Below, piece after piece: positions 13,131 to 22,365 of a DNA stretch of 64,000 bases. Below the pieces are notes generated by a model that was given only the letters and a program-made list of their open reading frames with translations, made no database searches and had not been told where the DNA came from. How positions within the stretch are numbered: position 1 is the stretch's first letter; the number at the start of each line of letters is the position of its first letter. The stretch lies in contig NZ_LMPP01000004.1 of assembly GCF_001423885.1 (NCBI RefSeq), positions 62,001-126,000 on the forward strand, read 5' to 3'. The position numbers and the translations under genes were made by a program. Source of the DNA: Rathayibacter sp. Leaf185. GTDB taxonomy: Bacteria; Actinomycetota; Actinomycetes; Actinomycetales; Microbacteriaceae.

Positions 13131-13364
13131 ATGTCGACCACAGCAACCCAGAACGGCGTGGACGAACTCGCTGGCGCCCACCAGCTCTCCGCCGCCGACC
13201 GCTGCGACAGCTGCGGCGCGCAGGCGTACATCCGCGTCGTGGTGAACAGCGGAGAGCTCCTCTTCTGCTCGCACCACGGCAAGAAGTACCAGGAGAAGCT
13301 CTCGAGCATCGCTCAGAGCTGGCACGACGAGTCCGCGCGGCTCTTCGAGGAGCAGCGTCCCTGA
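13131..13364 (+). CDS. Small zinc-finger protein (DUF7455-like)
   Basis: 77-aa protein with AGGAGG 8 nt before its ATG. The core has CDSCGAQAYIRVV and LLFCSHHGKKY, that is CxxC plus CxHH, a probable zinc knuckle. This compact family is common in actinobacteria next to sigA/parE loci and is of unknown function. It is convergent with gatD. Confidence 0.85.
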   Translation: MSTTATQNGVDELAGAHQLSAADRCDSCGAQAYIRVVVNSGELLFCSHHGKKYQEKLSSIAQSWHDESARLFEEQRP

Positions 13365-13401
13365 GCCACCACTGCCGATAGCCGTCGGGCGCTCCAGCGT
13401 C

Positions 13402-14124
13402 CTACCGGCCGACACCGAGCCGCTTCGCGATCACATCGCGGGCGGCTCGTGCCGTTTCATCGGTGGCATGGAGTCGAGCATCGGTCGTCGTGTAGGTCAG
13501 CGAGCGTCGCTCGGCGACGCGGGTGAGGATCGCATCGGCGAGCGCGGGATTCTTCGCCAGCACCGGGCCGTGCAGATGCGTGCCGAGCAGCACTCCCTCG
13601 CGGTAGCCCTCGACCCCTCCGCCGTCCCCGACCCCGTGGAGCACCGAGCCGAGCACGTGCGCCGGATCGATGCCCTCGACGCGCCGGACATGGTTCTCGA
13701 ACCCGACGAGGGTGAGCGGTCCGCACGAGACGACGAGGTCGTCCGTCACCCGCTCGCCCGCGACCGCGCGTCCGGGGAACACGCCCGCGCCGGTGACGAT
13801 TCCCGTCGGCGTGGCGAACGACTCCGTCAGAAGCTGCCAGCCGGCGCCGACCGCCACGACCTCGGTCCCGTCCGCCGTCCAGCCCCGCAGAGCGGCGCCC
13901 GTCTCGCGCAGGAGGTCGAGCACGCCCGGGAGGTCCTGATCGGCTCCCGTCCCCGCGACGACGACATCGGGCCGGACAGCGAAGTCCTGGGCCGCGCGGA
14001 GCGGCACCAGCTCGGCGTCGAGCCCGGCCCAGCGGGCGCGAGCCACCAGGACGCGCGCGTTCGCGGCGTCGCCGTTGCTGTCGAGCACCTCCGGCGCCAG
14101 AACGCCGATGCGGAGAGTGGTCAC
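13402..14124 (-). CDS. gatD: GatD-like class I glutamine amidotransferase lacking the catalytic cysteine
   Basis: 240-aa protein starting at GTG in a GTGA overlap with the upstream murT stop. In the known system GatD liberates ammonia from glutamine and MurT uses it to amidate the alpha-carboxyl of D-Glu in lipid II. The fold and order are GatD-like: the N-terminal strand, the nucleophile-elbow position and the C-terminal GTHLHGPVLAKNP, with a candidate catalytic His185. However, the elbow reads AVGAGWQ (residues 91-97) where active family members read A(I/V)CGGYQ, so Gly93 replaces the nucleophile. The only cysteine, C134, lies elsewhere. The protein is therefore predicted not to be a glutaminase. 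Gene symbol is by homology only. Confidence 0.85.
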   Translation of the reverse strand: MTTLRIGVLAPEVLDSNGDAANARVLVARARWAGLDAELVPLRAAQDFAVRPDVVVAGTGADQDLPGVLDLLRETGAALRGWTADGTEVVAVGAGWQLLTESFATPTGIVTGAGVFPGRAVAGERVTDDLVVSCGPLTLVGFENHVRRVEGIDPAHVLGSVLHGVGDGGGVEGYREGVLLGTHLHGPVLAKNPALADAILTRVAERRSLTYTTTDARLHATDETARAARDVIAKRLGVGR

Positions 14125-15386
14125 GAGTCCTCCTCGCGGTTGGAGGCGAGCTGCAGGTGCGCCCGCGTGCGGCGCATCGAATCAGCCGAGAAGACGATGG
14201 TCTTGCGACCGGAGGCGGGTGTCGGCAGGGCGAGGAACGCGTCGAGAGCACGGCCGAGGTCCTCGTCGACGGCGTCGATCTCGACTCCGTCGTAGCGCAG
14301 CTGCAGCGCCGCCTCGTGGGCCTTCGAGCCGGACACGACCCTGACGCGACCGAGCCGCGCCGTGTCGACGGGCCAGAAGTAGGACGGATCGCGCACGTCG
14401 GAACCGATCGCGAGCATCACCTGCTCGGTCCCCTCCGGGATTTCAGCGAGATTCAGGCGGTAGCTCGCCGGGTTCTGCACCAGTACGAACTCCACCTCCT
14501 GGCCGCGCACCGTGACGACCTCACCGCGTCCGAAGACCGGGTCGATCGACGAGAGGGCGGCGGAGGCGGTCCCCGCGTCGAAGCGCTCGCCGAGCACGGC
14601 GCGCGCGGCCGAGACCGCCGCGGCGGCGTCGACGGCGTAGTGGACGCCGCGGGCGGGAAGGCGCACCTCGAGCGGAGTGCCGTCACTGACGATCCTGGCG
14701 GCCGCGCCCGATGTCGTCTCAACGACGGTCGTGGCGCGATCCTCGCCGGAGTCCGCGTCGGCCGCGTACCCGAGGCCCCCCGTCGCGGCGCTCCGCACAG
14801 CGGAGGAGACCCCGTACCAGCGGACGGCGTCGGTGGGCAGAGCGGTCGCGATCTCGGCCACGTGCCGGTCGTCGGCGTTGAGGACCACAGGACCGGTCGC
14901 CCGCTCGGCGATCTCGGCCAGCATGCGCGCGACCATCGCCGGGTCGAAGAAGCGGTCGATCTGATCGACGACGACGTTCGTCAAGAGGACGACCCGCGGG
15001 CTCATGCGCGGCGCGAGTCGCGCACCATGGCCTTCGTCCATCTCGAGGACGGCGATGTCCGCGTCGATGCGACCTCGGAGATCCGCTCGTTCGAGCAGCG
15101 CCGAGGTGAGACCCTGCGCGATGTTCGCGGTCGACGGATTCGTGAACACGGCCAGTCCGTGCGCACGGAGGACGGCCACCAGCATCTTGGTGGTCGTCGA
15201 CTTGCCGGCCGAACCGGTGACGACGACGAGGCCCTCCGGGAAGCCGTCGAGGACGGCCGGGAGGAACCCGGGAGCGACTCGATTGACGATGAGCCCCGGC
15301 ACGGCGGACCCGCCGCCAGGCTTGCGGACGCGCGCCGCGAAGCGGGCGGCCCTCCCGAGGAGGACCGCCGGCGCGTAGCGGATCAC
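14121..15386 (-). CDS. murT: MurT-like Mur ligase (DUF1727 C-terminal domain)
   Basis: 421-aa Mur ligase paralogue. The P-loop is GSAGKSTTT (residues 58-66; canonical GTNGKTT/S), then a Mur ligase middle domain and a DUF1727 C-terminal domain with LVQNPASYRLNL (canonical KNPAG) and DPSYFWPVD at 333-341 (canonical DxSWxWD). There is no cysteine at all, so no Cys4 zinc ribbon as in staphylococcal MurT. The ATP-grasping core appears intact, so acyl-phosphate activation of a carboxylate is plausible. It is cotranscribed and translationally coupled with gatD, and lies 4 bp after the sigA stop-codon end on the opposite side of the same strand order. Confidence 0.88.
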   Translation of the reverse strand: MIRYAPAVLLGRAARFAARVRKPGGGSAVPGLIVNRVAPGFLPAVLDGFPEGLVVVTGSAGKSTTTKMLVAVLRAHGLAVFTNPSTANIAQGLTSALLERADLRGRIDADIAVLEMDEGHGARLAPRMSPRVVLLTNVVVDQIDRFFDPAMVARMLAEIAERATGPVVLNADDRHVAEIATALPTDAVRWYGVSSAVRSAATGGLGYAADADSGEDRATTVVETTSGAAARIVSDGTPLEVRLPARGVHYAVDAAAAVSAARAVLGERFDAGTASAALSSIDPVFGRGEVVTVRGQEVEFVLVQNPASYRLNLAEIPEGTEQVMLAIGSDVRDPSYFWPVDTARLGRVRVVSGSKAHEAALQLRYDGVEIDAVDEDLGRALDAFLALPTPASGRKTIVFSADSMRRTRAHLQLASNREEDS

Positions 15387-15390
15387 CGGC

Positions 15391-16683
15391 CTACTCGAGG
15401 TAGTCGCGGAGCGACTGCGAGCGCGACGGATGACGGAGCTTCGCCATCGTCTTCGACTCGATCTGACGGATCCGCTCGCGCGTGACGCCGAACGTGTCGC
15501 CGATCTGGTCGAGCGTCTTGGGCATGCCGTCGCCCAGGCCGAAGCGCATGCGGATCACGCCCGCCTCGCGCTCGGACAGGGAGTCGAGCAGAGACTCGAG
15601 CTGCTTCTGCAGCATCGTGAAGCCCACCGCGTCGGCGGGGACGACGGCCTCGGTGTCCTCGATGAGGTCGCCGAACTCGCTGTCGCCGTCCTCACCCAGG
15701 GGCGTGTGCAGCGAGATCGGCTCGCGGCCGTACTTCTGCACCTCGATGACCTTCTCGGGGGTCATGTCGAGTTCGCGCGAGAGCTCCTCGGGCGTGGGCT
15801 CGCGGCCCAGGTCCTGGAGCATCTGGCGCTGCACGCGCGCGAGCTTGTTGATGACCTCGACCATGTGCACGGGGATGCGGATGGTGCGCGCCTGGTCGGC
15901 CATCGCGCGGGTGATCGCCTGACGGATCCACCACGTCGCGTAGGTCGAGAACTTGAAGCCCTTGGTGTAGTCGAACTTCTCGACCGCGCGGATGAGACCG
16001 AGGTTGCCCTCCTGGATGAGATCCAGGAACTGCATTCCGCGACCGGTGTAGCGCTTCGCGAGGCTGACCACGAGTCGGAGGTTCGCGCCGAGCAGGTGGC
16101 TCTTCGCGCGCTGCCCGTCCTTCGCGACCCAGCGCAGCTCGCGGACGAGCTCCGGGCTGAGGTCGCTCGAGTTGGCGAGCTTGTCCTCGGCGAACAGGCC
16201 GGCCTCGATGCGCATTGCGAGCTCGACCTCCTCGGCCGCGTTCAGGAGCGCGACCTTGCCGATCTGCTTGAGGTAGTCCTTGACCGGGTCGGCGGTCGCT
16301 CCGGTGATCGCGGTCGAGTAGACCGGGACCTCGTCGTCGTCCCCGCCGAACGACAGCACCAGGGCGCCGCTCGGGAGCGGCTCCGCGGCGGCGGCTACGG
16401 CGACCACGGGGGCATCCGGGGTCTCGGAGTCGTCCTTGACCTCGGTCTCGGTCTCGTCGACGACCGTCTCGGTCTCGTCGTCGTCCGGCGTGTCGGCCTC
16501 GTCGGGCTCGGGAGCGTCGGCGGTCTCCTCCTCGGCGGCGGGTGCGGCCGTCTTGGCGGAGGCGCGGGCGCGCGGGGTCTTCGCGGCGGCCGGCTTGCGC
16601 GCTGCCGGCTTCTTGGCGGTCGTCGTCGTCGCGTCGTCGTCGACGGCGTCGAGCGTGGCTGTCTTGGTAGTCCTGGTGGCCAT
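15391..16683 (-). CDS. sigA: Primary RNA polymerase sigma factor (RpoD/SigA)
   Basis: 430-aa sigma-70 factor. The N-terminal 115 residues are Ala/Lys/Asp/Glu-rich and disordered, then region 1.2 ([17 protein letters not shown]), region 2 ([35 protein letters not shown]), region 3, and region 4 ending in [19 protein letters not shown]. The long acidic N-terminus is typical of actinobacterial housekeeping sigma factors. Start ATG 16683 has GGAGAGG 7-9 nt upstream; the frame stays open further upstream but without similarity. Downstream on the same strand are murT and gatD. Confidence 0.95.
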   Translation of the reverse strand: MATRTTKTATLDAVDDDATTTTAKKPAARKPAAAKTPRARASAKTAAPAAEEETADAPEPDEADTPDDDETETVVDETETEVKDDSETPDAPVVAVAAAAEPLPSGALVLSFGGDDDEVPVYSTAITGATADPVKDYLKQIGKVALLNAAEEVELAMRIEAGLFAEDKLANSSDLSPELVRELRWVAKDGQRAKSHLLGANLRLVVSLAKRYTGRGMQFLDLIQEGNLGLIRAVEKFDYTKGFKFSTYATWWIRQAITRAMADQARTIRIPVHMVEVINKLARVQRQMLQDLGREPTPEELSRELDMTPEKVIEVQKYGREPISLHTPLGEDGDSEFGDLIEDTEAVVPADAVGFTMLQKQLESLLDSLSEREAGVIRMRFGLGDGMPKTLDQIGDTFGVTRERIRQIESKTMAKLRHPSRSQSLRDYLE

Positions 16684-16955
16684 AGCGGCACCTCTCCATC
16701 CGTTGCGTCCCGGTAGCGGACGGCGCCGGGAGAGCGTCGTCCGTCGGTGGGCATTACGAGGACCCATGTCAAGTCGGGGACGTCGCACGCCGGATGCCGA
16801 CGTGGTGCTCCTCGACCCGAACGGGTCCTATTGACAATTATTGCACGCCTGGGTAGTGCGATCGTGCCGACGAGCCCTTCGGCGTGCACGGATCCGCTCA
16901 CCGGGAGGTCGATCTCGATCGGGACATCCTGTCGGGGAGCGAGCCGATGCGGCGG

Positions 16956-18284
16956 TCAGCGCCCCGAGCGACCACGACGGAGCCGGTCACTCAGTGCAAC
17001 CCACAGAGGGGCGACCATTATTCCCTCGTCCTCGGCGAGGCGACGGCGGGTCCTCCTCCTCGCGCTGACGAGTCCGACGACGCCGGCGCCGACGACGACG
17101 TACTGGACGCACCAGGCGATCCGGAAGTGCTCCATCGAGTAGAGCTGAGCGGAGTCGGCGCCCGGGCCGGCGAGTCCGTCGAGGACGAGGCCCATCGCGA
17201 ACATCATCGTGAAGCTCGCGAGGAACCCGCCGACGTTCACGACACCGTTGGCCGCACCCAGACTCCGCGTCGGATTGAAGGTGCGGGCGAAGTCGAAGCC
17301 GATCATCGAGCCGGGCCCGCCCACACCGATGACGATCAGCAGCAGGACGACCAGCCAGTACGGAGGGACCCCGGGCCAGAGCAGGACGACCGTCCACGCG
17401 ACGGCCATCGTCGAGACGATTCCGAGGACGAGGTTGCTCCGGCGCATCGGGTGCCGCGCCGTCAGCACACCGAGGATCGGGCCGACCACGATCCCGGCCA
17501 CGACGACGATCGTCAGGGTGGGCGCGGCCGCACTCGGCGGGAGCCCGATGGCGTAGACGAGGAACGGGTAGCCCCAGAGCAGCGTGAAGACGGTACCCGA
17601 GGACTGCGTCACGAAGTGGGACCAGAAGCCGAGCTGCGTACCCGGGCGCCGGAGGCTCACGGCGAGCTGCGCGACGGTGGCCCGGAGCGTCGGCGGCACC
17701 AGGACGATCGGCTCCGTGCGCGGCGGCACGTCGCTGACGAACAGGATCACTCCGAGGATCGCCGCAGCGCCGAGACCCGCGGCCGAGAGGAACGCGGGTG
17801 TCCAGCCGGCAGTGTGCAGGAGGGCCGCGAACGGCAGCGCAGACAGGATCTGCCCGACCTGGCCGATGTTGCCGATCCACTGCGAGAGCTGCGGGACGAG
17901 CGGACCGCTGAACCAGGTGACGGTGAGCCGGATGACGGAGGTGAAGATCGCCGCGTCCCCCGCACCGACGAGGATGCGGCCGCCGATCGCGACGCCGATA
18001 GTGGGGGCGAGCGCCAGCACGATCTGGCCGGCCATCATGAGGGCGGTGCCGCTCACGATCAGCGTCTTCGGCCCGAACCGGTCGATCAGGATCCCGACGG
18101 GGATCTGCATCGCTGCATAGACGATCAGCTGGACGACGGCGAGCGACGAGAGGACGGCCGCCGCCACCCCGAACCGATCGGCCGCGTCGACGCCGGCGAC
18201 CCCCAGCGTGGTGCGGTTGAGGACCGCGACGAGGTAGGCGAACGCACCAGCACCGAAGACGAACCAGGCTCGAGAAGATCGCAC
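16956..18284 (-). CDS. Major facilitator superfamily transporter
   Basis: 442-aa integral membrane protein with about 12 hydrophobic segments. The MFS loop signature is GILIDRFGPKTLIVSG after TM2, and VLTARHPMRRSNLVLG is the equivalent loop in the second half. The substrate is not apparent. GTG start 18284 is preceded at 7 nt by TAGGCT (18292-18297), consistent with leaderless transcription. It lies 21 bp after the PAC2 gene on the same strand. The 272 bp between its stop and sigA holds the sigA upstream region, with an AATAAT-containing stretch but no promoter I can assign confidently. Confidence 0.88.
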   Translation of the reverse strand: MRSSRAWFVFGAGAFAYLVAVLNRTTLGVAGVDAADRFGVAAAVLSSLAVVQLIVYAAMQIPVGILIDRFGPKTLIVSGTALMMAGQIVLALAPTIGVAIGGRILVGAGDAAIFTSVIRLTVTWFSGPLVPQLSQWIGNIGQVGQILSALPFAALLHTAGWTPAFLSAAGLGAAAILGVILFVSDVPPRTEPIVLVPPTLRATVAQLAVSLRRPGTQLGFWSHFVTQSSGTVFTLLWGYPFLVYAIGLPPSAAAPTLTIVVVAGIVVGPILGVLTARHPMRRSNLVLGIVSTMAVAWTVVLLWPGVPPYWLVVLLLIVIGVGGPGSMIGFDFARTFNPTRSLGAANGVVNVGGFLASFTMMFAMGLVLDGLAGPGADSAQLYSMEHFRIAWCVQYVVVGAGVVGLVSARRRTRRRLAEDEGIMVAPLWVALSDRLRRGRSGR

Positions 18285-18305
18285 TCGTCCGAGCCTAGCG
18301 CCGGC

Positions 18306-19229
18306 TCAGGAGGCGGCCGGCTCGTCTCCGGGGCGGCGGATGGCGAGGAACTTCTCGAGCTCGGCCGCGAGGGCGTCAGCGCTCGGAACGAACCCGTCCT
18401 CGTCGGTGAGCGGCGAGCGCAGGCTCGTCCCCTCCATGTACGTGTCGTGCCGCGACTCGAGAGCGGCGACCAGCTTCTGCAGCTCCTCATTGCCCGCGAC
18501 CTGCTCATCGACCTTCGCGAGGAACTCGCGATTGCTCTCGCGGAGACGATCGGTCGGGAAGATCAGGCCGGTCGAGGCCGAGATGCTCTCGAGCGCCGCG
18601 ACGGCCGCCTGCGGATACTCGGTGTCCGAGAGGTAGTGCGGGATGAGCAGGGCGAAGCCGACGGCCTGCAGCCCGCGCTCGTAGAGCCGGTACTCGAGCA
18701 GGTGCAGCACGTTGGAGGGGACCTGCGTGTGCGGCTTCCAGACCGACATCGCGTCGATCAGGTCCTCGCGGTTGCCGCTGACCGTGACCCCGACCGGCCG
18801 CGTGTGCGGGACGGGCATCGGGATCGCGTGCACCCAGGTGGTGCTCGCGACCTCGAGCCGGTCGATCAGCGCGATGACGGCCCGGGTGAAGCGCTCCCAC
18901 TGGAAATCGGGCTCGAAGCCCGTCAGCAGCAGGAACGGCTGGTGCAGCTCGTCGTGCGCGAGCGAGAGACGGAGGGTGGCCGGCCGGTAGTCGGTCAGGT
19001 GGTCCTGGTCGAAGGTGATGATCGGGCGCCGGGCACGGTAGTCGAGCAGCTGATCCTGGTCGAACTCGGCCACGACCCGGTGCTGCAGGGTGTCGAGGAG
19101 GTACTCCCCCAGCTGCCCCACGGCGCCTCCGGCGTCGGCGAAACCGGTGAGTCCGGCGACGAGGTGCAGACCGCGCGGAACCTCCGACAGGTCGCCCTCG
19201 ATCACGAACAGCTCTTCCGGATCCAGCAT
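18306..19229 (-). CDS. PAC2 family protein
   Basis: 307-aa cytosolic protein with the PAC2 (proteasome assembly chaperone-like) fold: GLTGFADAGGAVGQLGEYLL near the N-terminus, FLLLTGFEPDFQWERF, then VHAIPMPVPHTRPVGVTVSG and LLIPHYLSDTEYPQAA. Such proteins are widespread in actinobacteria, and their role is not settled. TACAGT ends 7 nt before ATG 19229, suggesting a leaderless mRNA. Divergent from pepA. Confidence 0.9.
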   Translation of the reverse strand: MLDPEELFVIEGDLSEVPRGLHLVAGLTGFADAGGAVGQLGEYLLDTLQHRVVAEFDQDQLLDYRARRPIITFDQDHLTDYRPATLRLSLAHDELHQPFLLLTGFEPDFQWERFTRAVIALIDRLEVASTTWVHAIPMPVPHTRPVGVTVSGNREDLIDAMSVWKPHTQVPSNVLHLLEYRLYERGLQAVGFALLIPHYLSDTEYPQAAVAALESISASTGLIFPTDRLRESNREFLAKVDEQVAGNEELQKLVAALESRHDTYMEGTSLRSPLTDEDGFVPSADALAAELEKFLAIRRPGDEPAAS

Positions 19230-19310
19230 GGGATCAACTGTAGACGGCGGTGCGCGGGGGCCCGGGCGACGGCGCTGAGCCCTCAGCGAACAGCGCTTAG
19301 CATTGCGCGC

Positions 19311-20801
19311 ATGCCCCTCTCCTCTCTCGAGTTCTCGACCGTTCCCGTCTCCGACATCGACTCCGACGCCCTCGTCATCGGGGTCGCACCGGGCCCTGAC
19401 GGTCCGCGACTCGTCGGAGTCGAGGGACTCGACGAGCTGACGGGCGCCCTTCCGGCCCTCGGTGTGACGGGCGCCGTGGAGACGCTGCTCCGCGTCCCCT
19501 CGACGCTGCGTGCGGGAGTCCTCGTCCTGGTCGGCCTCGGGTCCGCCGAGCCGTCGACCCCGGTGCTCCGCGCCGCCGCCGGGCAGGCCGTGCGCTCGCT
19601 CGCGGGCACCGGCTCCGTCGCCCTCGCGCTGCCCGTCACGGCCGACGGCGCTCTCGCTGCCGTCGCTGAGGGGGCCGCACTGGGCGCCTACGCCTTCTCG
19701 GCCTTCCGCGGCAGCACGGCGGAGTCGGTGAAGCAGCCGGTCGAGAAGGCCGTCGTGCTCGCCCCGGCGGGCTCCGACACGGCGATCCTCGAGCGGGCCG
19801 TCGCCATCGGCCGAGCCGTCGCCGAGGTCAAGGACCTCGTGAACACCCCTCCGTCGCACCTGTATCCGCAGTCGCTCGCCGAGGCCGTGCAGAGCGGGGT
19901 CGAGGGACTCCCGCTCGAGGTCACCGTCTGGGACGAGAAGGCGCTCGAGGAGGAGGGCTTCGGCGGGATCCTGGGCGTGGGTGCCGGGTCATCGCGCCCG
20001 CCCCGCCTCGTGAAGGTCGCCTACTCCCCCGATGGAGCGGCCCAGCACCTCGCGCTGGTCGGCAAGGGCATCACCTTCGACAGCGGCGGACTCTCGCTCA
20101 AGCCGCCGACCTCGATGATCGGCATGAAGTACGACATGACCGGCGCCGCGACCGTCTACGCGGTCGTCCGCGCGATCGCCGAGCTGCGCCTGCCGGTGCG
20201 GGTGACCGCCTGGCTCTGCATCGCAGAGAACCTGCCGTCGGGCACCGCGATCCGGCCGAACGACGTCCTGACGATCCGCGGAGGCACCACCGTCGAGGTC
20301 CTGAACACCGACGCTGAGGGCCGCCTCGTCCTCGCCGACGGACTCGTCGCGGCGAGCGAGGAGCAGCCCGACGCGATCATCGACGTCGCGACCCTCACCG
20401 GCGCTGCCTCCGTCGCGCTCGGCAACCGGTACACCGGAGTCATGGGCGACGACGAGCTGGTCCGCACGGTGCTGAGCGCGGCTGCTCGCGAGGGCGAGCC
20501 GTTCTGGCACATGCCGCTGCCCGCCGAGCTGCGCCCCCTGCTCAACTCGGACGTCGCCGACATCGCCAACGTGAAGCCGGGCAACACCGCGGGTGGCATG
20601 CTCATCGCCGGACACTTCCTCCGCGAGTTCGTCGGCACGCGCGGCGACGGCGACGACGTCACCACCATCCCCTGGGCGCACCTCGACATCGCCGGACCGG
20701 CGAACAACGCCGGCGGGGCGTACGGCTTCACCGCCGCGGGCCCCACGGGTGTCTCGGTGAGGGCGCTCCTCGCCCTGGCCGAGCACTTCGCGAGCGCGTA
20801 G
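19311..20801 (+). CDS. pepA: Leucyl aminopeptidase (M17)
   Basis: 496-aa cytosolic aminopeptidase that removes N-terminal residues from peptides using two metal ions. Metal and catalytic residues are in VGKGITFDSGGLSLKP and the diagnostic NTDAEGRLVLADGL. Length and domain order (N-terminal macro-like domain, C-terminal catalytic domain) are standard. TAGCAT ends 7 nt before the ATG (19298-19303) and there is no Shine-Dalgarno, so the mRNA is probably leaderless. Confidence 0.95.
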   Translation: MPLSSLEFSTVPVSDIDSDALVIGVAPGPDGPRLVGVEGLDELTGALPALGVTGAVETLLRVPSTLRAGVLVLVGLGSAEPSTPVLRAAAGQAVRSLAGTGSVALALPVTADGALAAVAEGAALGAYAFSAFRGSTAESVKQPVEKAVVLAPAGSDTAILERAVAIGRAVAEVKDLVNTPPSHLYPQSLAEAVQSGVEGLPLEVTVWDEKALEEEGFGGILGVGAGSSRPPRLVKVAYSPDGAAQHLALVGKGITFDSGGLSLKPPTSMIGMKYDMTGAATVYAVVRAIAELRLPVRVTAWLCIAENLPSGTAIRPNDVLTIRGGTTVEVLNTDAEGRLVLADGLVAASEEQPDAIIDVATLTGAASVALGNRYTGVMGDDELVRTVLSAAAREGEPFWHMPLPAELRPLLNSDVADIANVKPGNTAGGMLIAGHFLREFVGTRGDGDDVTTIPWAHLDIAGPANNAGGAYGFTAAGPTGVSVRALLALAEHFASA

Positions 20802-20808
20802 TAGGGTC

Positions 20809-20834
20809 GACGGGGCGGGACAACCCGCCTCGTC
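20809..20834 (+). terminator. Hairpin downstream of pepA
   Basis: GACGGGGCGGG and CCCGCCTCGTC form an 11-bp stem (one G-U pair) with a 4-nt loop, 7 bp after the pepA stop. Confidence 0.6.
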
Positions 20835-20913
20835 CCCCTCCCACGGCCTCGTGCGCACTGCGCCGGAACGGCCCGGGAGCGAGGGGAACCGCACGTCGCA
20901 AGGGAGTCACTGG

Positions 20914-22287
20914 GTGTCGGAAGAGCGCTACGACCTCGTCGTGCTCGGTGGTGGCAGCGGCGGGTACGCAGCGGCCCTCCGCGCGACCCAGCTCGGGATG
21001 AGCGTCGCGATCGTCGAGCGCGACAAGCTCGGCGGCACCTGCCTGCACCGCGGCTGCGTGCCGACGAAAGCCCTCCTGCACGCCGCAGAGCTGGCCGACG
21101 GTGCGAAGGACGCGCAGAAGTACGGAGTCCTGGCCTCGTTCCAGGGAATCGACATCGCCGGAGTCACCCGGTACCGCGAGGGTGTCGTCGCAGGCAAGTA
21201 CAAGGGACTGCAGAGCCTCGTCTCGTCCCGCGGCATCACGGTCGTGAACGGGGAGGGCCGCCTGACCGGGCCCTCGACCGTCGCAGTCGGCGAGCACGTG
21301 CTGCACGGCACCACCGTCGTACTCGCCACCGGCTCCTCGTCGCGCACGCTGCCCGGCATCGAGATCGGCGGCCGCGTGATCACCAGCGATCAGGCCCTCG
21401 AGCTCGATCACGTCCCCGAGCGTGTCGTCGTTCTCGGCGGAGGCGTCATCGGAGTCGAGTTCGCGAGCGTCTGGCGCTCGTTCGGCGCCGAGGTGACGAT
21501 CGTCGAGGCACTCCCCCACCTCGTGCCGAACGAGGACGAGAGCGTGAGCAAGCAGCTCGAGCGGGCGTTCCGCAAGCGCGGGATCGCCTTCACTCTCGGC
21601 TCCCGGGTCTCCTCCGTCTCGCAGAACGACTCGGGCGTCACCGTCTCGCTCGAGTCCGGTGCCTCGATCGAGGGCGACCTCCTGCTCGTCGCGGTCGGCC
21701 GTGGTCCCGTGACGGCCGGACTCGGCTTCGAGGACGTCGGTGTGACCCTCGACCGTGGCTACGTCGTCACCGACGAGCGCCTGCAGACCACGGTGCCCGG
21801 CGTCTACGCGGTCGGCGACATCGTCCCCGGCCTCCAGCTCGCGCACCGCAGCTTCCAGCAGGGGATCTTCGTGGCGGAGGAGATCGCCGGGCTCGGACCG
21901 CAGATCGTCGCCGACGTCAACGTGCCCAAGGTGACGTACAGCGATCCCGAGGTCGCCTCGGTCGGACTCACCGAGGCCCGCGCCGTGGCCGAGTACGGTG
22001 CCGACCGCGTGGCGAGCTACGACTACGGCCTCGGCGGCAATGCGAAGAGCACCATCATCGGCACCACCGGCTCCGTGAAGGTCGTCCGGCTCGTCGACGG
22101 GCCGGTCGTGGGCGTGCACATGGTGGGCGCCCGCGTGGGCGAGCTGATCGGGGAAGCCCAGCTGATCGTCAACTGGGAGGCCCACCCGGAGGACGTCGCC
22201 CCCCTCGTGCACGCGCACCCCACCCAGAACGAGGCGCTCGGCGAGGCGCACCTCGCCCTGGCGGGGAAGCCGCTGCACGCCCTCTAG
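20914..22287 (+). CDS. lpdA: Dihydrolipoyl dehydrogenase (E3)
   Basis: 457-aa FAD/NAD disulfide oxidoreductase that reoxidises dihydrolipoamide in pyruvate and 2-oxoglutarate dehydrogenase complexes. It has the FAD motif GGGSGGYAAA, the redox pair C43/C48 in GGTCLHRGCVPTK, the NAD motif VVLGGGVIGVEFAS and the C-terminal HAHPTQNEAL catalytic His/Glu. The GTG start at 20914 reads SEERYDLVVLGG and follows AGGGAG; this is the start that fits the family. E2 (sucB) follows 78 bp downstream. Confidence 0.95.
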   Translation: MSEERYDLVVLGGGSGGYAAALRATQLGMSVAIVERDKLGGTCLHRGCVPTKALLHAAELADGAKDAQKYGVLASFQGIDIAGVTRYREGVVAGKYKGLQSLVSSRGITVVNGEGRLTGPSTVAVGEHVLHGTTVVLATGSSSRTLPGIEIGGRVITSDQALELDHVPERVVVLGGGVIGVEFASVWRSFGAEVTIVEALPHLVPNEDESVSKQLERAFRKRGIAFTLGSRVSSVSQNDSGVTVSLESGASIEGDLLLVAVGRGPVTAGLGFEDVGVTLDRGYVVTDERLQTTVPGVYAVGDIVPGLQLAHRSFQQGIFVAEEIAGLGPQIVADVNVPKVTYSDPEVASVGLTEARAVAEYGADRVASYDYGLGGNAKSTIIGTTGSVKVVRLVDGPVVGVHMVGARVGELIGEAQLIVNWEAHPEDVAPLVHAHPTQNEALGEAHLALAGKPLHAL

Positions 22288-22293
22288 AACCAC

Positions 22294-22318
22294 CGGGAGC
22301 GGCGACCCGCTGCTCCCG
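22294..22318 (+). terminator. Hairpin between lpdA and sucB
   Basis: CGGGAGC ... GCTCCCG with an 11-nt loop followed by TTTC. It may terminate or attenuate lpdA transcripts before sucB. Confidence 0.55.
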
Positions 22319-22365
22319 TTTCAATACACTGAAGATCGAACAACGCGTCTTAAGGAGACAGGCTC

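Noticed and set aside
16884-19310. Long N-terminal extension of pepA reading through the MFS and PAC2 genes
   Set aside because: Antisense to two well-supported genes; the true pepA start has a -10 box at the right distance and matches the family length.
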